DNA of 64,000 nt from Krasilnikovozyma curviuscula. Taxonomy: Eukaryota > Basidiomycota > Tremellomycetes > Cystofilobasidiales > Mrakiaceae. The notes beneath the pieces were generated by a model. It did no database searches and had not been told where the DNA came from. It was given only the letters and a program-made list of their open reading frames with translations. The DNA lies in contig MVAQ01000028.1 of assembly GCA_014825775.1 (NCBI GenBank), forward strand, positions 84,600 to 148,599. Direction: 5' to 3'. Each line of letters starts with the position of its first letter. Position 1 is the stretch's first letter. Shown one piece after another: positions 11,673-23,487 of this stretch. The position numbers and the translations under genes are program-made.

Positions 11673-14658
11673 ATGAGTCAATATGAATTTCCTATTCCTG
11701 AATTTCAGTATTACTTTCACGAACCTGCGGACCGCAGAAGTCCTCCTAACCGCTTCGGCTTCAACTTGTATTTACCTATTATTATCCGACCAATGCCTCC
11801 AGACAACTCTGTACGACACAATAGTGCTGCTACAGCCGAGAAAAATTCTCCTCGATCTGTACGTTTATCCTGTTTTCCTGTTCCTCACAGGTCTCTTTAG
11901 AAAACCGAAACCTACCTCACTCTCCCGTTCTGGCTTCAGTGCATGGAATGTAGGAGACTTAAACGAAAAGTTAGTAATGCTGGTTCATTCGAGAAGCTTT
12001 GTTACACCTGATAGGCTGACCATCATTATTCTTTCGATAATAGTGTAACCGAGAAAATCCCTGCTCAGCCTGCGTAAGATTCGGGAAGCAATGCTCCTAC
12101 GCCCATCCCCTGAGAAGTTCTCTAACAGCGAGGTTAGTACTAATATCGAAGTTCTTTATTACCCGAGGTGTTCGGCTGAATAGAGGATTGTTGCGATAAT
12201 AGCCGGCTGGTTCAAGCAGAGCAGTCGATACAAGACCTTCAGCAATTGCTACAGCTGCATGCACCTCACCTGGATGTCAAGGAAAGGTTGTATACTATGC
12301 ATCAACGGTCTTCTTCGCCATCAACTGCGCCAGAGCCAGTTGCTGGCCCTTCCTCACAACAGTCTCCGCCGTTTCAACCTCAACGACTGTACGAAACTAC
12401 GGACAAACATCTCCCCTCTTGGCCAGAGCCTCCTTCAACGCCCTTCTCTATTGGCCCTTCATCTTACAGCCCTGCTTCTTCATCCACCATCGCTCCTCCG
12501 CTCTCTTCTATCACACCAGCTCGAGCTCTTCCACCGCCAAGCATCTTGCCCGAGAAGCAACCCAAAGCCGCTAATGGATACGATTGGAATGAGAGAGGCA
12601 AATCTAATTCTATGCTGGGGGATGGAACAGCGTCATTATCGGTCGAGCCAGACGGTGAAGGCTATCTTGGTACTACCTTCACCTTTCTTTGTTCCTTCTC
12701 TTTCCCCTACTTAAAAAACACTGTTTCTGTTAGGTTTTGCATCTGGTGCAACTCTTCTCCGCATATTGCAATTCTGCGCAGGTGGTCTATCTCTGCCTCA
12801 GGCCAGTGCAGATCAACTTATGAGTGGCACGAAGACCCCTAATTACGAACCTCAAACGGAACATATCAGCCTCTTCATTGAGAGCTACTTCAAGTTTTAC
12901 CACACCCAATATCCCCTTTTACACGAAGCTACTTTTAGGGCACAGTGGAGTGAAGTGGTTGCGCGTCCACCTACCAAAGAGTGAGTTTCAGCCTTTCTCG
13001 AGTGTTTCTTGTGCTTTCCTTGCTGATATCTTTTTGACAGTTGGGACGTTCTGTTCAACACTGTGGTAGCCTTAGGTGCATTCTGCTCAAAACCAGAAGC
13101 TCTTCATATCTGTGACTATTTCATGGATCTTGCTACCTGTCGGGTTGGTGTTCAGCATTTAGAGAGCGGCAGCTTGACGCTGGTTCAAGGATTCACCCTT
13201 CTCAGTAATCTCACTCAAAAGAGAAACAAGTGTAATGCGGGAAGTGTGTATCTTGGTGAGTTTAGGACGTTAAATTTAGCTCGAAAACCTTGCGCTGATC
13301 GCTTTCGGGTTACAACAGGTATCGCGGTCAGGATGGCCATCGGTCTGGGACTTCACCGGGAGCTACCTCTGTGGGATATTTCCCCATTTGAAAGGGAGGT
13401 CAGACGGCGCGTGTGGTGGGTGCTCTTCTGCTTTGATTCTGGAGCTTGCATAACTTTTGGACGGTCCATTGTAAGATCTTTTCCAACATTCTGCCTACTC
13501 GTTGTTCATTCCATATTGATATTACCTCTTCTTACCAGCTCTTGCCGTCAGATGCGGACATTTCAGTGGTGACAAACATTAACGATCGAGTGAGTGAACA
13601 ACCGGTAGCAGCTCACCGACGGAAGAACTCTGATCTAATTCCTGTTTTGTTTACTAGGCTCTCACACCCGCCTCTCGGACGGCCCCCAAAGGAGTAGACG
13701 AAGCGTCAATCTACACATCACTTATTTTCCAGTCCTCGCTCCACACCGTCGGCAACCGCTGTTATTCAAGAATCAACGCTTCACCTGCCCCACACGCCGA
13801 AGAACTCCTTGGTCTCATTGCCGAACTCGATACCTGGCACCGCAACATTCCATCCTGGTTTAACCACACTGTCTCACTTCAAAACCCTAATCCTTTTCAC
13901 AATTTTGCTGTCGCGAAGCTGTTCTGGAGGTACTGCAACCTGCGCATCATTATCCTCAGACGACCATTCTTGGATAGAGCACTGAAGCGACAGAGACTCC
14001 ATTTCCCGATAGAGGAATCAGAATTTCACCTTTCGCCGATGGAGGTTGCCGAAAGGAGATGTGTACGGTCTTGCCTCGAGAGCGCGAAAGAGTCGATTGG
14101 ATCTATCCTTGACTACTTCCGACAAAATCAAGGAAACCCTTTGGAATGGTGGTACGGACTGTGAGTGCATCCTCAGACGATCTTCCTCATATTCACTGCA
14201 GGGTACTAAGCACACCTTTACTACATTTGGCAGACACTTTCTCTTCCAAGCGTCGTTCGTCCCACTCCTTGCTCTTCATACGGACCCACACTCTCCAGCC
14301 TCAGAGTCCTGGCAGCAAGATGTCGCGACGGCTTGCTCGGTACTTCAGCTGAAAGCTGGAGACCCTCTTGCTGACAGGTGCTGGCATATCATCCACCGCC
14401 TCACTCCTCCTGCCAGCAGGAACCTCGGCGGTGACTCGCTGATGAATATGGACCAACAATCCGGAAACTCCACCCAGCAAGTGCAGTTCGATGATAACCT
14501 CGATATCATGCAAAGTATCTTTGGTGATCAGTGGAGTGGCTTGGATTGGACCGTTTTTGCGCAGGACTGTAAGTCTCATCGTTCGTCTCATAAAATCAGC
14601 TTTTGCTCACAGCCCCCCTTGCCCGTTTTCTTCTTTGGTGTTAGATCAAAACTCTTGA
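11673..14658 (+). CDS. Zn2Cys6 fungal-specific transcription factor
   Basis: Nuclear regulator with an N-terminal binuclear zinc cluster and a fungal transcription-factor middle domain. Eleven exons join in frame to 762 residues: 11673-11858, 11940-11969, 12044-12132, 12203-12669, 12734-12980, 13041-13255, 13319-13470, 13539-13589, 13658-14160, 14234-14568 and 14645-14658. The cluster is canonical, CMECRRLKRKC followed by NRENPCSACVRFGKQC (C-X2-C-X6-C-X5-C-X2-C-X6-C), split by two introns. A leucine/glutamine coiled-coil segment (LVQAEQSIQDLQQLLQLH) suggests dimer binding. The middle domain carries YFKFYHTQYPLLHEATFRAQ, the helix AIGLGLHRELPLW and RRRVWWVLFCFD, all typical of the family. The target is unknown; the transporter remnant just upstream hints at a former sugar-related locus. 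The last exon (DYQNS and stop) is the least certain part. Confidence 0.88.
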
Positions 14659-14714
14659 CATGCAGCTCTATGAATGTACGAGTGATAATAGATTTTTATC
14701 GTTTCAGCAAGAAT

Positions 14715-16566
14715 CTACACTTTGGCGCCATACTTCTTCAGAACAATATCTTCGATTCCATCGCCGAGGTATTTATATCCTCCTTGAGCAAACTGCAGAT
14801 TCTCAATCTCACCCTTGAAAAACTTGCTGTAGTCTGGTGCAGGACCACCGACGGCTGGCATCGCCCCGATCATTCCTTGCTGTTGAGAGGCGTCGATTGC
14901 AGCTGGGTAGGTACAACGACGAGGTGTTAAGAAGAGGCGTTGGCAAAGTCATTGAAGAAGAGAAAGCGGACAAAAATAGTATCAGATTCATTTTGGACGA
15001 AGATGAAGGATAGCGAGGAGGGCTCACAGTTCTCATCTCCCAAAATGAGCCTGAAGACACCATTCAAACCAAACAAGTTTAAGAAATACCACGAGAGGGC
15101 AGAAACCCATCGAACATCTATCAAAAAAAATTAGGAATACTCGATCAGCTTGGAAGTTGGAAAACAGAGAGAGGTTCAGAGAAGGCGCACCCATATCAGG
15201 AGCAGCGATGTCTTTCTGCAACATTCCTTTAAATCCGAGGGTGAGAGGGAACGGCAATTTGATAAGAACAAAGCCTGAGAAAAAGGCATTGATCTGTAGG
15301 AAACCGTTCACAGCGACAGAAAGATGGTGGTCAGTGATGATCCTTGACCAGAGAAAAATAAACAAACCGGCCGCGAAAAATTGTACTTACCCAACCCATG
15401 ATGACAAAGTTGGGAACCATCATAATCTGACGTGTATCATGCAACAGAAACCGGTTAACGACTGAGAGCCGGGAGTTCAAGAGGCTGCGACTTTGCGACA
15501 CTCACCCCCTGCTTTTTCATCATATCCATCATGCCGTCCATTGCACCAGGATCGCTCAACGGGTTCGGCGGTGCTTTTTCCTTATCCTCATCCCCCGGTT
15601 TCGGCGGTCCGTCCTTCAACCAAACACCCTTCTCAAATCCCTCGATCAAGCTGCCCGTTATGGCTGCGTACGTCGAAGGGGGTAAGGGCGACGCGGCTGA
15701 TGTCTGGCGCAAAGTTTGGGCTCGAAGTAGGGCACGAGTTTCCCGTATTGCGAGGATTGTTGAGGGTTTGGGGGTGGAGCCGAGCAGGAGAGTCACGTAG
15801 TGTCGAAGGATACCGACGAGAATCATGCTTTTGGGTGAGGCGAAACGAATAGAAACGTTAGAGACAACTCGGATTCACATTCGAAAAAGGGTGCTTCATA
15901 CACAAGAGTGATTGGAAAGAGGACCCAGTCCTGATGAATGCATCAAATTAAAAACTTGGTTAGTGACTGATGTGGTAGCAGCGCAGGGACGAATTGCAAG
16001 CAGGTAGCTCTTCTTTACACCACCTCTTCCCATTTATAGGTAAGCTGACAGGCCACTCTAACATACTCAAAAGTCCATCCCTCCAACTCAAGCCCAGAGG
16101 AGCTAGTAGCGATCGACATATAGTAAGATCATCCTGCCTCCCTCTCCTCTTCCTTACTGCTCAAACCTAAGCCACTACACGTCCGTCCTTGATGGGATAT
16201 CAGATATCATTCCTTTTCCTTCACCAGCATTCGCAGAACCTGGGAGTGCAGACACTACATCGGCCAACAGCCCTTCTTCCCTGAGCGAGCCAAGGTTGCG
16301 CTGCTACTCTTATGCTGGCTCTCTTAACAGGAATTCTCACATCCTCGTCCCTTGTAATCTTAGATGATAGAGGTGGTGCTTACCCTTATCGAGGGATCGA
16401 TATACAGAGCCCTATAAAACCCATCAGCAGAAGGAGGAGAAGCTGAGCGTCAGAACGATTATAGGACTGGATGAGTTTTTCGACCTGGCTCGGGAGAACA
16501 CATCCTCGGTTGGGTTGAAGAGCAGCATTATGGGTAGAATGAGGCCAGTACTCACTCAGCAGGCAT
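14715..16566 (-). CDS. EMC3: ER membrane protein complex subunit 3
   Basis: EMC3 is a core membrane subunit of the EMC insertase, related to the Oxa1/GET1 family, which inserts tail-anchored and multipass proteins in the ER. Eight exons join to 268 residues, close to the usual length: 16566-16556, 16411-16384, 15930-15902, 15827-15506, 15426-15391, 15293-15191, 15117-15028 and 14902-14715. The start MPAEALYIDPSIR continues into DWVLFPITLVMILVGILRHY, matching the conserved EMC3 N-terminus. Later landmarks are DPGAMDGMMDMMKKQ, MMVPNFVIMGWINAFFSGFV and PDMDVRWVSALSWYFLNLFG, then LILGDEN. The first three coding exons are tiny (11, 28 and 29 nt) and the second intron is about 450 nt, long for this locus. 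The gene is convergent with the Zn2Cys6 gene, the stop codons lying 56 bp apart. Confidence 0.93.
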
Positions 16567-16886
16567 CTTGAGAAAAGAGATATCTGTTGGTCAGATGAGG
16601 GCTGCTCGTGAATAGCACACATGTCGCTCGCTGGACACACCAGAGCCGCACATAGGTTCGCCACTGATGAAGATGGAACGGTTCTTCTCTATCCTTAAGG
16701 GTCTTAGTTTCTTTAAATGGTGAGAAAAACTTAAGGAATATACAGCAGATGAATCCAGGAGCAAATGTTGGCAAGAGTGCGAGCTCGACAGAGCGCCTCA
16801 TCATCACTTCCGTTTCCAAATTCATAGTCACTCTAATAGCCCTGCATGACAATCTCATACCAAGAACCAGACCCTCCCATCCACTA

Positions 16887-18395
16887 CTACTCGTCCATGT
16901 GCAGCATCTAAGACGGGAATGTCAGTGAGTCAGCGCAAGCAACCCCACAACCGTTTTCCGAAAGAGTCCGGCCAGAACAGGAAGACGCAAAACTCACAAA
17001 AGCTCTGTAATGATGCTTAGACCCCTCCGTAGTGATGGCCGTAAGGTCTTCCTCACTGAGGGGCTCCATCGTCTGGACAACCATCTGCTCCAGCAGGCGG
17101 TCTTTCTTGCTCGACGTCCTACGTCCTCAAAAACTCATGAGCACCAGCACCAAGAGAAACATAAAGAGGGAGAGAGAGAAGGATCCAAGCTTACGTGACA
17201 GCAACGGCACCGACTTGTTTGCTCCATGCGAGCAACACTACACCTGTTGTGACCCCTTTGCGCTTCGCGATGTCCTCGACGAGGGCGTCGAACACAGCAG
17301 ACTTTCCGAGCCATTTAGTGAGCGGTGCCAAAGGAGAGTAGGCTTCGACTTTGATATCGCGCTCAGACATGTAGGTTAGGAGTGGGACGGATGCGTTGCT
17401 GGTGGTCGGAGGGAATCAGTGGAGCCAATCGGAATTGGTCGAAGGGATGCGAACTTACTATGTATAGGGGTTGAACTCGATTTGGTTGACCGCAGGAACA
17501 ATCTGAATGTGAGACGGTGCCAAAATGGCGCGCTTGCAAGCATCAGCGAAGGACAGCACAGCGAGTACCGACTATGTTTCACTTACCGTTGCAGCGGGCA
17601 AGAAGGACTCAAACTCCGAGATCCTGAAGTTCGAGACACCAATCGCTTTAGTTTTACTGTCCGAAAAAAGGCGCAAGATGTCAGATTGCCGTCTTCGCCC
17701 CAGGACTTCAAGAGGCGCTTTGCTCACCCCTCTCTAAGAAGCTCCTCCATTATCGGCCATGCGTCTTTGGGTGGTGTTTCGATCGGCGAGTGGATCAAGT
17801 ACAAGTCGACATACTCCAAATCCAGCTGCGACGCAAAAGCCCGACATTTATCAACTCAAAAAAAAAAAAAACGACAAGACATACAGAAAACAAGCATGTA
17901 AACTTACGTCCTTGAGTGACTTCTCAAGAGAACCCCGAACATCTGGGTTGGTAGCTGCTTTCGTGGTGATGAAGAGTTCTGAACGGGGCACACCGGATCG
18001 CTTGATCCCCTGGCCAACAGAGTCTTCATTCTTGTACCCTTACAGTTCCAAGAAAGAACAGAGTAGCATATCTGTCAGTTTTACGTTCACTAAGCGCTAG
18101 GAAGACATGGAAAGAGAAGAAGAAACGTCACCGTCACCTACAAGCAGCACAGTCGAGGTGTCTGAAGCCACAATCAATGGCCTGAGAGATCTCCAGGGAC
18201 ACATCAGTGTACTTCAGCGAGGTACCAGTACCAAATGCCAGGGTAGGAACCTGTGCTCCAGTGTTGAGAGCAATAGCTGCGTGCGTTCGTTACGAATACA
18301 GAGAGCAGTCAGCAGTCCGGACAAAAGGTGCTGGTTCAGGTCTTTGAGAACGAGAGTAGCATGACAAATGAGATGTGAAACTCACTGGTAGGCAT
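16887..18395 (-). CDS. Aldo/keto reductase (AKR, NADPH-dependent)
   Basis: Soluble (alpha/beta)8-barrel oxidoreductase of the GCY1/xylose-reductase type, reducing aldehydes or ketones with NADPH. The start MPTT is split by an intron after ten bases. It is followed by IALNTGAQVPTLAFGTGTSL and HLDCAAWYKNEDSVGQGI. The catalytic tetrad is visible: Asp in HLDCAAWY, the Tyr of the same motif, Lys in LFITTKAATNP and His in VDLYLIHSPIE. Later motifs are AIGVSNF, VNQIEFNPYTYN (substrate and cofactor side), VEAYSPLAP and GVTTGVVLLAWS. The chain ends with MLHMDE and a TAG at 16887-16889. About nine exons were joined with GT-AG introns and the product is roughly 300 residues, normal for the family. The substrate cannot be told from sequence. 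Confidence 0.9.
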
Positions 18396-18858
18396 GCTGA
18401 GCAATTTCGACTGTGTCGTGGTGGAAGGGAGGATTGCAGGTGGAAAAGAAAGCACAGTGAGAGTCTGGGGTTTTCAAAAAAGCCGAAGTGTTCGACTAAA
18501 CGATAAAGTCGCTTGCTGTAGATCGAAACCCCATTCCAAGTAAATAACAAAATTATTAAAATATTTAAATAAACTACAGGAGAAAAATCATCACCATCAT
18601 TGTTGAAACCTAACCAACCGACAAGCAGCAGCTTCCATCGACCGGTTCGACCAACGAGCGCCTTCCTCCGCCTGCCATCGAAATCGAAATATAATTCTCC
18701 AAACAAACAATCCGTAGGGTGTTGAGGAGAATTTAGCCTCTAAATTGAAAGATCTGCTGCTCATCAGCAAAGCCTTTGCTAGAAAGGACAAAAAACACGC
18801 GCGAACCAGAGGCGTAGTTACTCACCCAGTAGTTCGATCTTTTCAAAAAGCGTCACCC

Positions 18859-19134
18859 CTACTCTGCTCTCAGCTCCTCTCCTCCGTCTCTCTTGTCATC
18901 TTTAACTTTGACGAGTCTCGAGCGTCTGTAGTCCATCGCAGCGACGTGTCCAAATTTGGAGGAGCCAGCCCAACCTTCAGCGGAGGACCTCTTGGCCTCC
19001 TCAGCGAGCGTGTCGAGCTCAAGGCCTCGCTTGCTTGCTGGGCTGTCGCTGGAGGGAATGGAATGTCTGTACGCTTCCTGGGCTGAGACGAAGGTGGCCA
19101 GGGCCACGAACGGGAGAGCGAGGGAGAAACGCAT
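18859..19134 (-). CDS. Small secreted protein with dibasic processing sites
   Basis: An uninterrupted 91-codon frame. It starts MRFSLALPFVALATFVSAQE, a textbook signal peptide with likely cleavage after VSA. The mature part is hydrophilic and contains three Lys-Arg pairs (SKRG, EAKRS, DKRD) that would suit Kex2 cleavage, splitting it into peptides of about 13 and 36 residues plus a short tail. There are no cysteines and no known domain. The frame can be extended upstream to an earlier ATG at about 19179, but the signal peptide makes 19134 the natural start. Its promoter side faces a 690-bp gap before the next gene. It could be a processed peptide, a cell-wall or effector-like protein, or a chance frame; the signal peptide makes chance less likely. 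Confidence 0.6.
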   Translation of the reverse strand: MRFSLALPFVALATFVSAQEAYRHSIPSSDSPASKRGLELDTLAEEAKRSSAEGWAGSSKFGHVAAMDYRRSRLVKVKDDKRDGGEELRAE

Positions 19135-19824
19135 TGTCGTCGTCGTGTCTGGGAAGGGTGGATGATGTGGGGCTGGCAAGGTGCTAAGCCTGCTGCTAGA
19201 TGGATCGGTGGTGGTACAAGCACTGAAAGGGGGGAAGCTTCAGCTCTTTTCCAGTTGTAACGAAGGAAGAAGTGTTGAAGGAAAGAGTAGGTTGATGTTT
19301 GCGGTTTAGCACGACAAATCAACAAAAGCTTAATTCTCGTGGAGCGTGTTCCAGGTTTTTCATCCTGTTTTTCAACGAATTAATGGAATACTGAGTGTAA
19401 TGAACCCGTAATGAGTACTTATGGATCATGTCCGCTTCTCTCTGGTTAGGAGGGGGGAATGCAACAAATTCATAGGTGGGGACTATTTTCGTTTCGCCGC
19501 GGTCTCGAAAATAAAACGCGCAGCCAGAAAAGCACCACCGCAACAGAAGGTTTAGATAGTGAAAAAGCTTCCTACTCCCTGACCTTCCCAAAGATTTGTA
19601 TCTACGAAAATGATACTCACTGACAGCATCTCAAAGATGTTTCTAATCAACTTGGACGATTGACTTCTGATGGGCTTTACATCCACCAGTTGCAAGGCAC
19701 GACAGAACCGTCTGTGCGTTAGATAAGATCGAAAGAAAACCACTGGAGCCCGTAATGAAGCGCTAGGAAGTCAGTCTTGCAGCTCGAAACGCAGACAAAA
19801 GATACCTTCATCCGAATCTATCTG

Positions 19825-21447
19825 TCACTGCCATGCTTTGCTGATCCAAAGGACTTCAGATTTTGAACCAAACTCCTTGTCTAAGGTCACTCCCACCTTC
19901 CCATCTTTCCTCACCAACCTGATCTCGTCGATGGTCATATTATCTTCAAAACTACCGACCGCGTCAAGAACATTGACACAGGCGATAGAGCTTGGCGACT
20001 TGAAAAATGGAATTGAAGCACGTAAAATCTCCTTCTTGTACACTTGGCGGCCACGACGGAAGAAAACGCCCAAGAGGATGAGAGATGATGAGATGGACAA
20101 TGTGGTCAAGTTGTTGAGCTTGCGAAGGTGCGCTGCGAGGTTCCCTTGACAAGTTAAAACCTCCTAGAGAAACGAAAAATTCAAGTTGGCTATGGTCAGA
20201 AGGACCAATCGAAACCAGAACGGAAGGACAGATGCGAGTCAACTTACCAAATCATTACCACACCCGAGCTCAGCCTCCGAGTAACTTCCAGTCAACCCCA
20301 ACTCTTCCAGCAATGGACAGTCCTTGATAATGAATTTGACAAGATCTCGTGTCCAAATTGGGTGATGGATGTTGATTCGAGTAAGGTTCCATACATCGCC
20401 GTCTCTCCTGAAGCTTGACCAGCCCCAAACCTGGGCCTTGATAGGAAGATCGTTCCAGTTCTTCTGGGCAAACTGGGCAGTCTTCAAGAGCTTTTGGTTA
20501 AGCTTATCGAACTGAGGGATACCGATCTGGATATTCGTAGTGTTTGTCTCCTCGTGATGGCCACTGGCGGTCGAGTGGAACAATGACAATGGGGTTGGCT
20601 GGAGCTGACCAGGGTTTATCCAAGCAAGATCCAGCGTCCTGATATTTGGGTGCAGTGAAATCCAGTCGGACTGAGAGTTGAGAAGCATCTCAAGCGATCG
20701 TTGGTGCAGAGTGATGTGTTGAGCTGAGTAGAAGGGGGTGTTGTCTTCGAGGAATCCCTCCCAGTGAGGGAGCACACTCATCACTTTCGATCCACCATTA
20801 GGATCAATGATTCTGTTAACCCGAATGCCACACTGATGAAAGACCCCTTGAAGAAGATGCCACTCATTTCCTTCAAATTCACCAAGGACCCACTCCTCAA
20901 CCTCGCACCAAGACATGTTGACTTCCGGGTATGAATCCCCGTAGCTCATGAATTGAAAAGGTGAAGAATCGCGGAATTTTATTTGCTTAATGGCCGGGGA
21001 CAATATGTTGATAGAATCGAGGATGAAGTCGTCGAAGAGGCATTCATTGGGCCAGCTGAAAGATTGAAGTTTGGGGAAAAACGAGAGGATGGTTGGAAGT
21101 AAGAGATCATCATACCAAATTTCTCTTGGATGTATATATTTGAAAGGAGCGACTTCAAGCGATCTTAGAAGCGAAACTGTGAGCAGTCATGGAAGACGAC
21201 CAAACAGAATAAAGCAGGGCTGGACTCACTCAACACACCGAGCTATTTGAGGGCTCTTCTCAAAGAAGCAGCAGCACCCACCAGCGTAATCCAGCAGTGG
21301 AAGCAAGTCAAGCGCCAGGCCTACATAGTCAGGGAATTTAAGTCGAACCCTTTTAAAAATCTTAGGCAAAGCTAAATTGCGAAGTCGAATGGAGCAGCCT
21401 GAAAGTGCGACCAGGGAGGATTTACATGAAACCATGAGTGAGTCCAT
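19825..21447 (-). CDS. F-box/LRR-like protein of a divergent local family
   Basis: Three exons are clear: from about 21447 to about 21232, about 21181 to 20246, and about 20158 to 19825. The N-terminal part (MDSLMVSCKSSLVALSGCS, then LALPKIFKRVRLKF) resembles the F-box segments of the neighbouring paralogues. The rest reads like leucine-rich repeats, with strand motifs such as NIRTLDLAWINPGQLQ, NLTRINIHHPIW and LLEELGLTGSYSEAELG. If the reading is right it would be a substrate adaptor of an SCF ubiquitin ligase, but the F-box is too weak to be sure. The frame upstream of 21447 (LKSTGLFNSLPTYVVCRI) also fits the family, so the true start may be in a further exon. Same direction as the next paralogue, 74 bp away. 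Confidence 0.65.
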
Positions 21448-21520
21448 GATCCGGCAAACGACATAGGTAGGAAGCGAGTTAAAGAGGCCGGTAGATTTGA
21501 GTTGCTGATGAGCGGTGGAA

Positions 21521-22662
21521 TCAGTCAGCTAAGACAATCAAACTGTGTAAAGAAGAATTGATGCTACTCGCAACAAAGTTTCGCTGAACCACAGGATCAC
21601 TGCCTTCAATACGAAATACCGACATCTCGCAGCGTGGACACGAACAGCGGTACTTCTTGATGTCGTACTCGATCCGTAAATTAATCTGATTTTCCGGAAT
21701 TACTGCCATCTTGTTCAGAATACTATGCTTGATCCCTAGAAGCAGGACTTCCAGCTCCTCATCCACCGGATCCTCGATGATGTGGCCGAACCCTTCGAAA
21801 GCGACCTGTATGTCATAGTGAACATGCGGATTGTGAGAGTGAAGTTGCCGTAAACGAGACCAGAGAGGGAGATTGAAGACAATCTGCTTATTGTTAAAGG
21901 ATCCTGTAGAGGAGAGCTGTCGGAGTGAAGGAAAGAGCTTGTCAAAATCGAAGCGGTCGAAGAGATTGGAGAGTTCATGTATGTTTAGGCTGATGGCGGT
22001 GGTCTCAGCGAAGAGGTGGCTAAGTGTTGAGAATGATGACTGAAGGAGTAGGGACTGCTTGTATTGGGATATTCCTTCGAGACTGAATTTTGATGGGGAG
22101 CGACAGCTTCCGAAGAACTCTTCAATAGCCCTGATTTGATCAAGGTTTGGACCATACAAAGTTACATCCGCGTTCTCCTCGTAAATTAGCGAATAAAGGT
22201 TGGGAAAAGCTGACATGTCGACTTTAGTTGCTGTCGGTGGTAAAAAAGATGATGAATCTTCACCGAGTGCGATCTGGTTTTTGACCTCCAATTTGACCTC
22301 TGCGAAGAATTTGAAGAAGATCGGCCAATTTTCCATCCTATTCTGATTACTGTCAGAAACCCAATACCACCCTTCTCTATCCTGGCGATCAATGACCAAC
22401 TCGGTCCAGACTTGGGCCGCAATCGGAGTGTAGAGGTATTCCAAACCAATCTCTCGAAACTGCCTCGAGACGGTCGTGATGAGAGCTCCTTTCTGAGTTC
22501 CTTCATCAATAGCAAGCCAGAGAATTTGTGAGATGATCTCAGGTGGGAGAAGGTCAAATGGCTTGAGTTGTAGTGACAGAGCAGGGTCGCTGGAAAGGTT
22601 TCGAGCAAGCGTTTCAGCAGAGCTAACGTCGGAGCAAGAGAAAATGGGTGAACTTACCACAT
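21521..22662 (-). CDS. F-box-like protein of the local family
   Basis: Essentially one long exon encoding about 375 residues. Near the N-terminus, LKPFDLLPPEIISQILWLAI followed by VSRQFREIGLEYLYTP is a recognisable F-box-like helix set (LPPEI...IL, then the WxxxC-type region replaced by SRQFREIGLEYLY). The remainder is leucine-rich without clear repeats. A CxC-xx-C motif (RCSCPRCEMS) near the C-terminus could bind metal. The start is uncertain: the only ATG (22660-22662) would need a 35-nt intron right after two codons, and otherwise the 5' end lies in an unseen exon. Function is not known; SCF adaptor is an inference from the F-box. Confidence 0.68.
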
Positions 22663-23487
22663 GGCCTAAGAATTTAGCAGTTGAAATTCAGTTTCGAAAC
22701 GAAAGCTGACAAGAAAAGAAGGCAGATCTCTCAATGCCTTCTTATAAGATTCCAGAGCTACCGGACGCGAGGTGGCGATGACTCGAACTGACCGTGCATC
22801 TGCCTCAGCTGCTGGAAATTTTGAAGTGGACTTCTGGAGCAGAATGACTCGATCTGTACCTCAAGAGCGCATCCGATCTAAGAACTCTGGACTGCAGTCT
22901 GGCCGGCTGACCGGCTGCCCCCCGGGGGAGATTCAGTTCCAATCTCCTAATAGGATCATTGCCATCACGCAAACAGCAATGTTAGTATCGACTGCTTTTT
23001 GTTCTATAGCAAGAAAGGTAGGCAAAGGGCAACAAAGTCCCAAGAGACAAACCTGCTATCCTTTTCCTCCTGAAAGTTGAGCCTGTATTGGCTCTCGCTA
23101 CAATCCTCAAAGGAGCCATCCTCCCAGAGACAAGATGTGTCATTCCGTCTCATCCCAGATAGTAGAGATGTATATCGAGTAAGAATAGGGACCTAGACAT
23201 TATTAATACTGTGATGCAGATCGAGTCGCTGACCACATGTACTGTTTATGAGAGTCCCCCTCGCGCCTAAATCGCCACAGAAGAGGGCGACCATGAAAAC
23301 TGTGTGTAAGAGAATGAATCCAATGTCTTACAGTGTGGCATTGCGCTTCGAGCAAAACGTAGTCCGAGCTCAATCGTCGCCGCGAGAATTGCTGCTGCCT
23401 TCGCTGATGCGGGCAAAATACTCATCTTTTGAAAAATTGCAACAGACTGGCTAGTCGAGTTTCTGACGAGATTTCATAATGAACACT
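22663..23487. other. Intergenic region
   Basis: This stretch is 825 bp between two F-box-like genes on the - strand. Small open frames occur on the + strand (for example 22772-23080 and 23248-23454) but lack splice sites, domains or convincing composition. I see no RNA gene, repeat or transposon end. It probably contains the promoter of the gene ending at 21521 and the 3' flank of the one ending at 23488. Confidence 0.4.

Noticed and set aside
14301..14591. Extension of EMC3 transcription past its stop into the zinc-cluster gene
   Set aside because: The EMC3 reading ends cleanly at 14715 with the conserved C-terminus; the frame beyond it is a shadow of the convergent gene.
21226..22662. One fused gene with two F-box-like domains instead of two genes
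   Set aside because: No donor/acceptor pair joins the two parts in phase, and the upstream frame ends in a stop at 21521.
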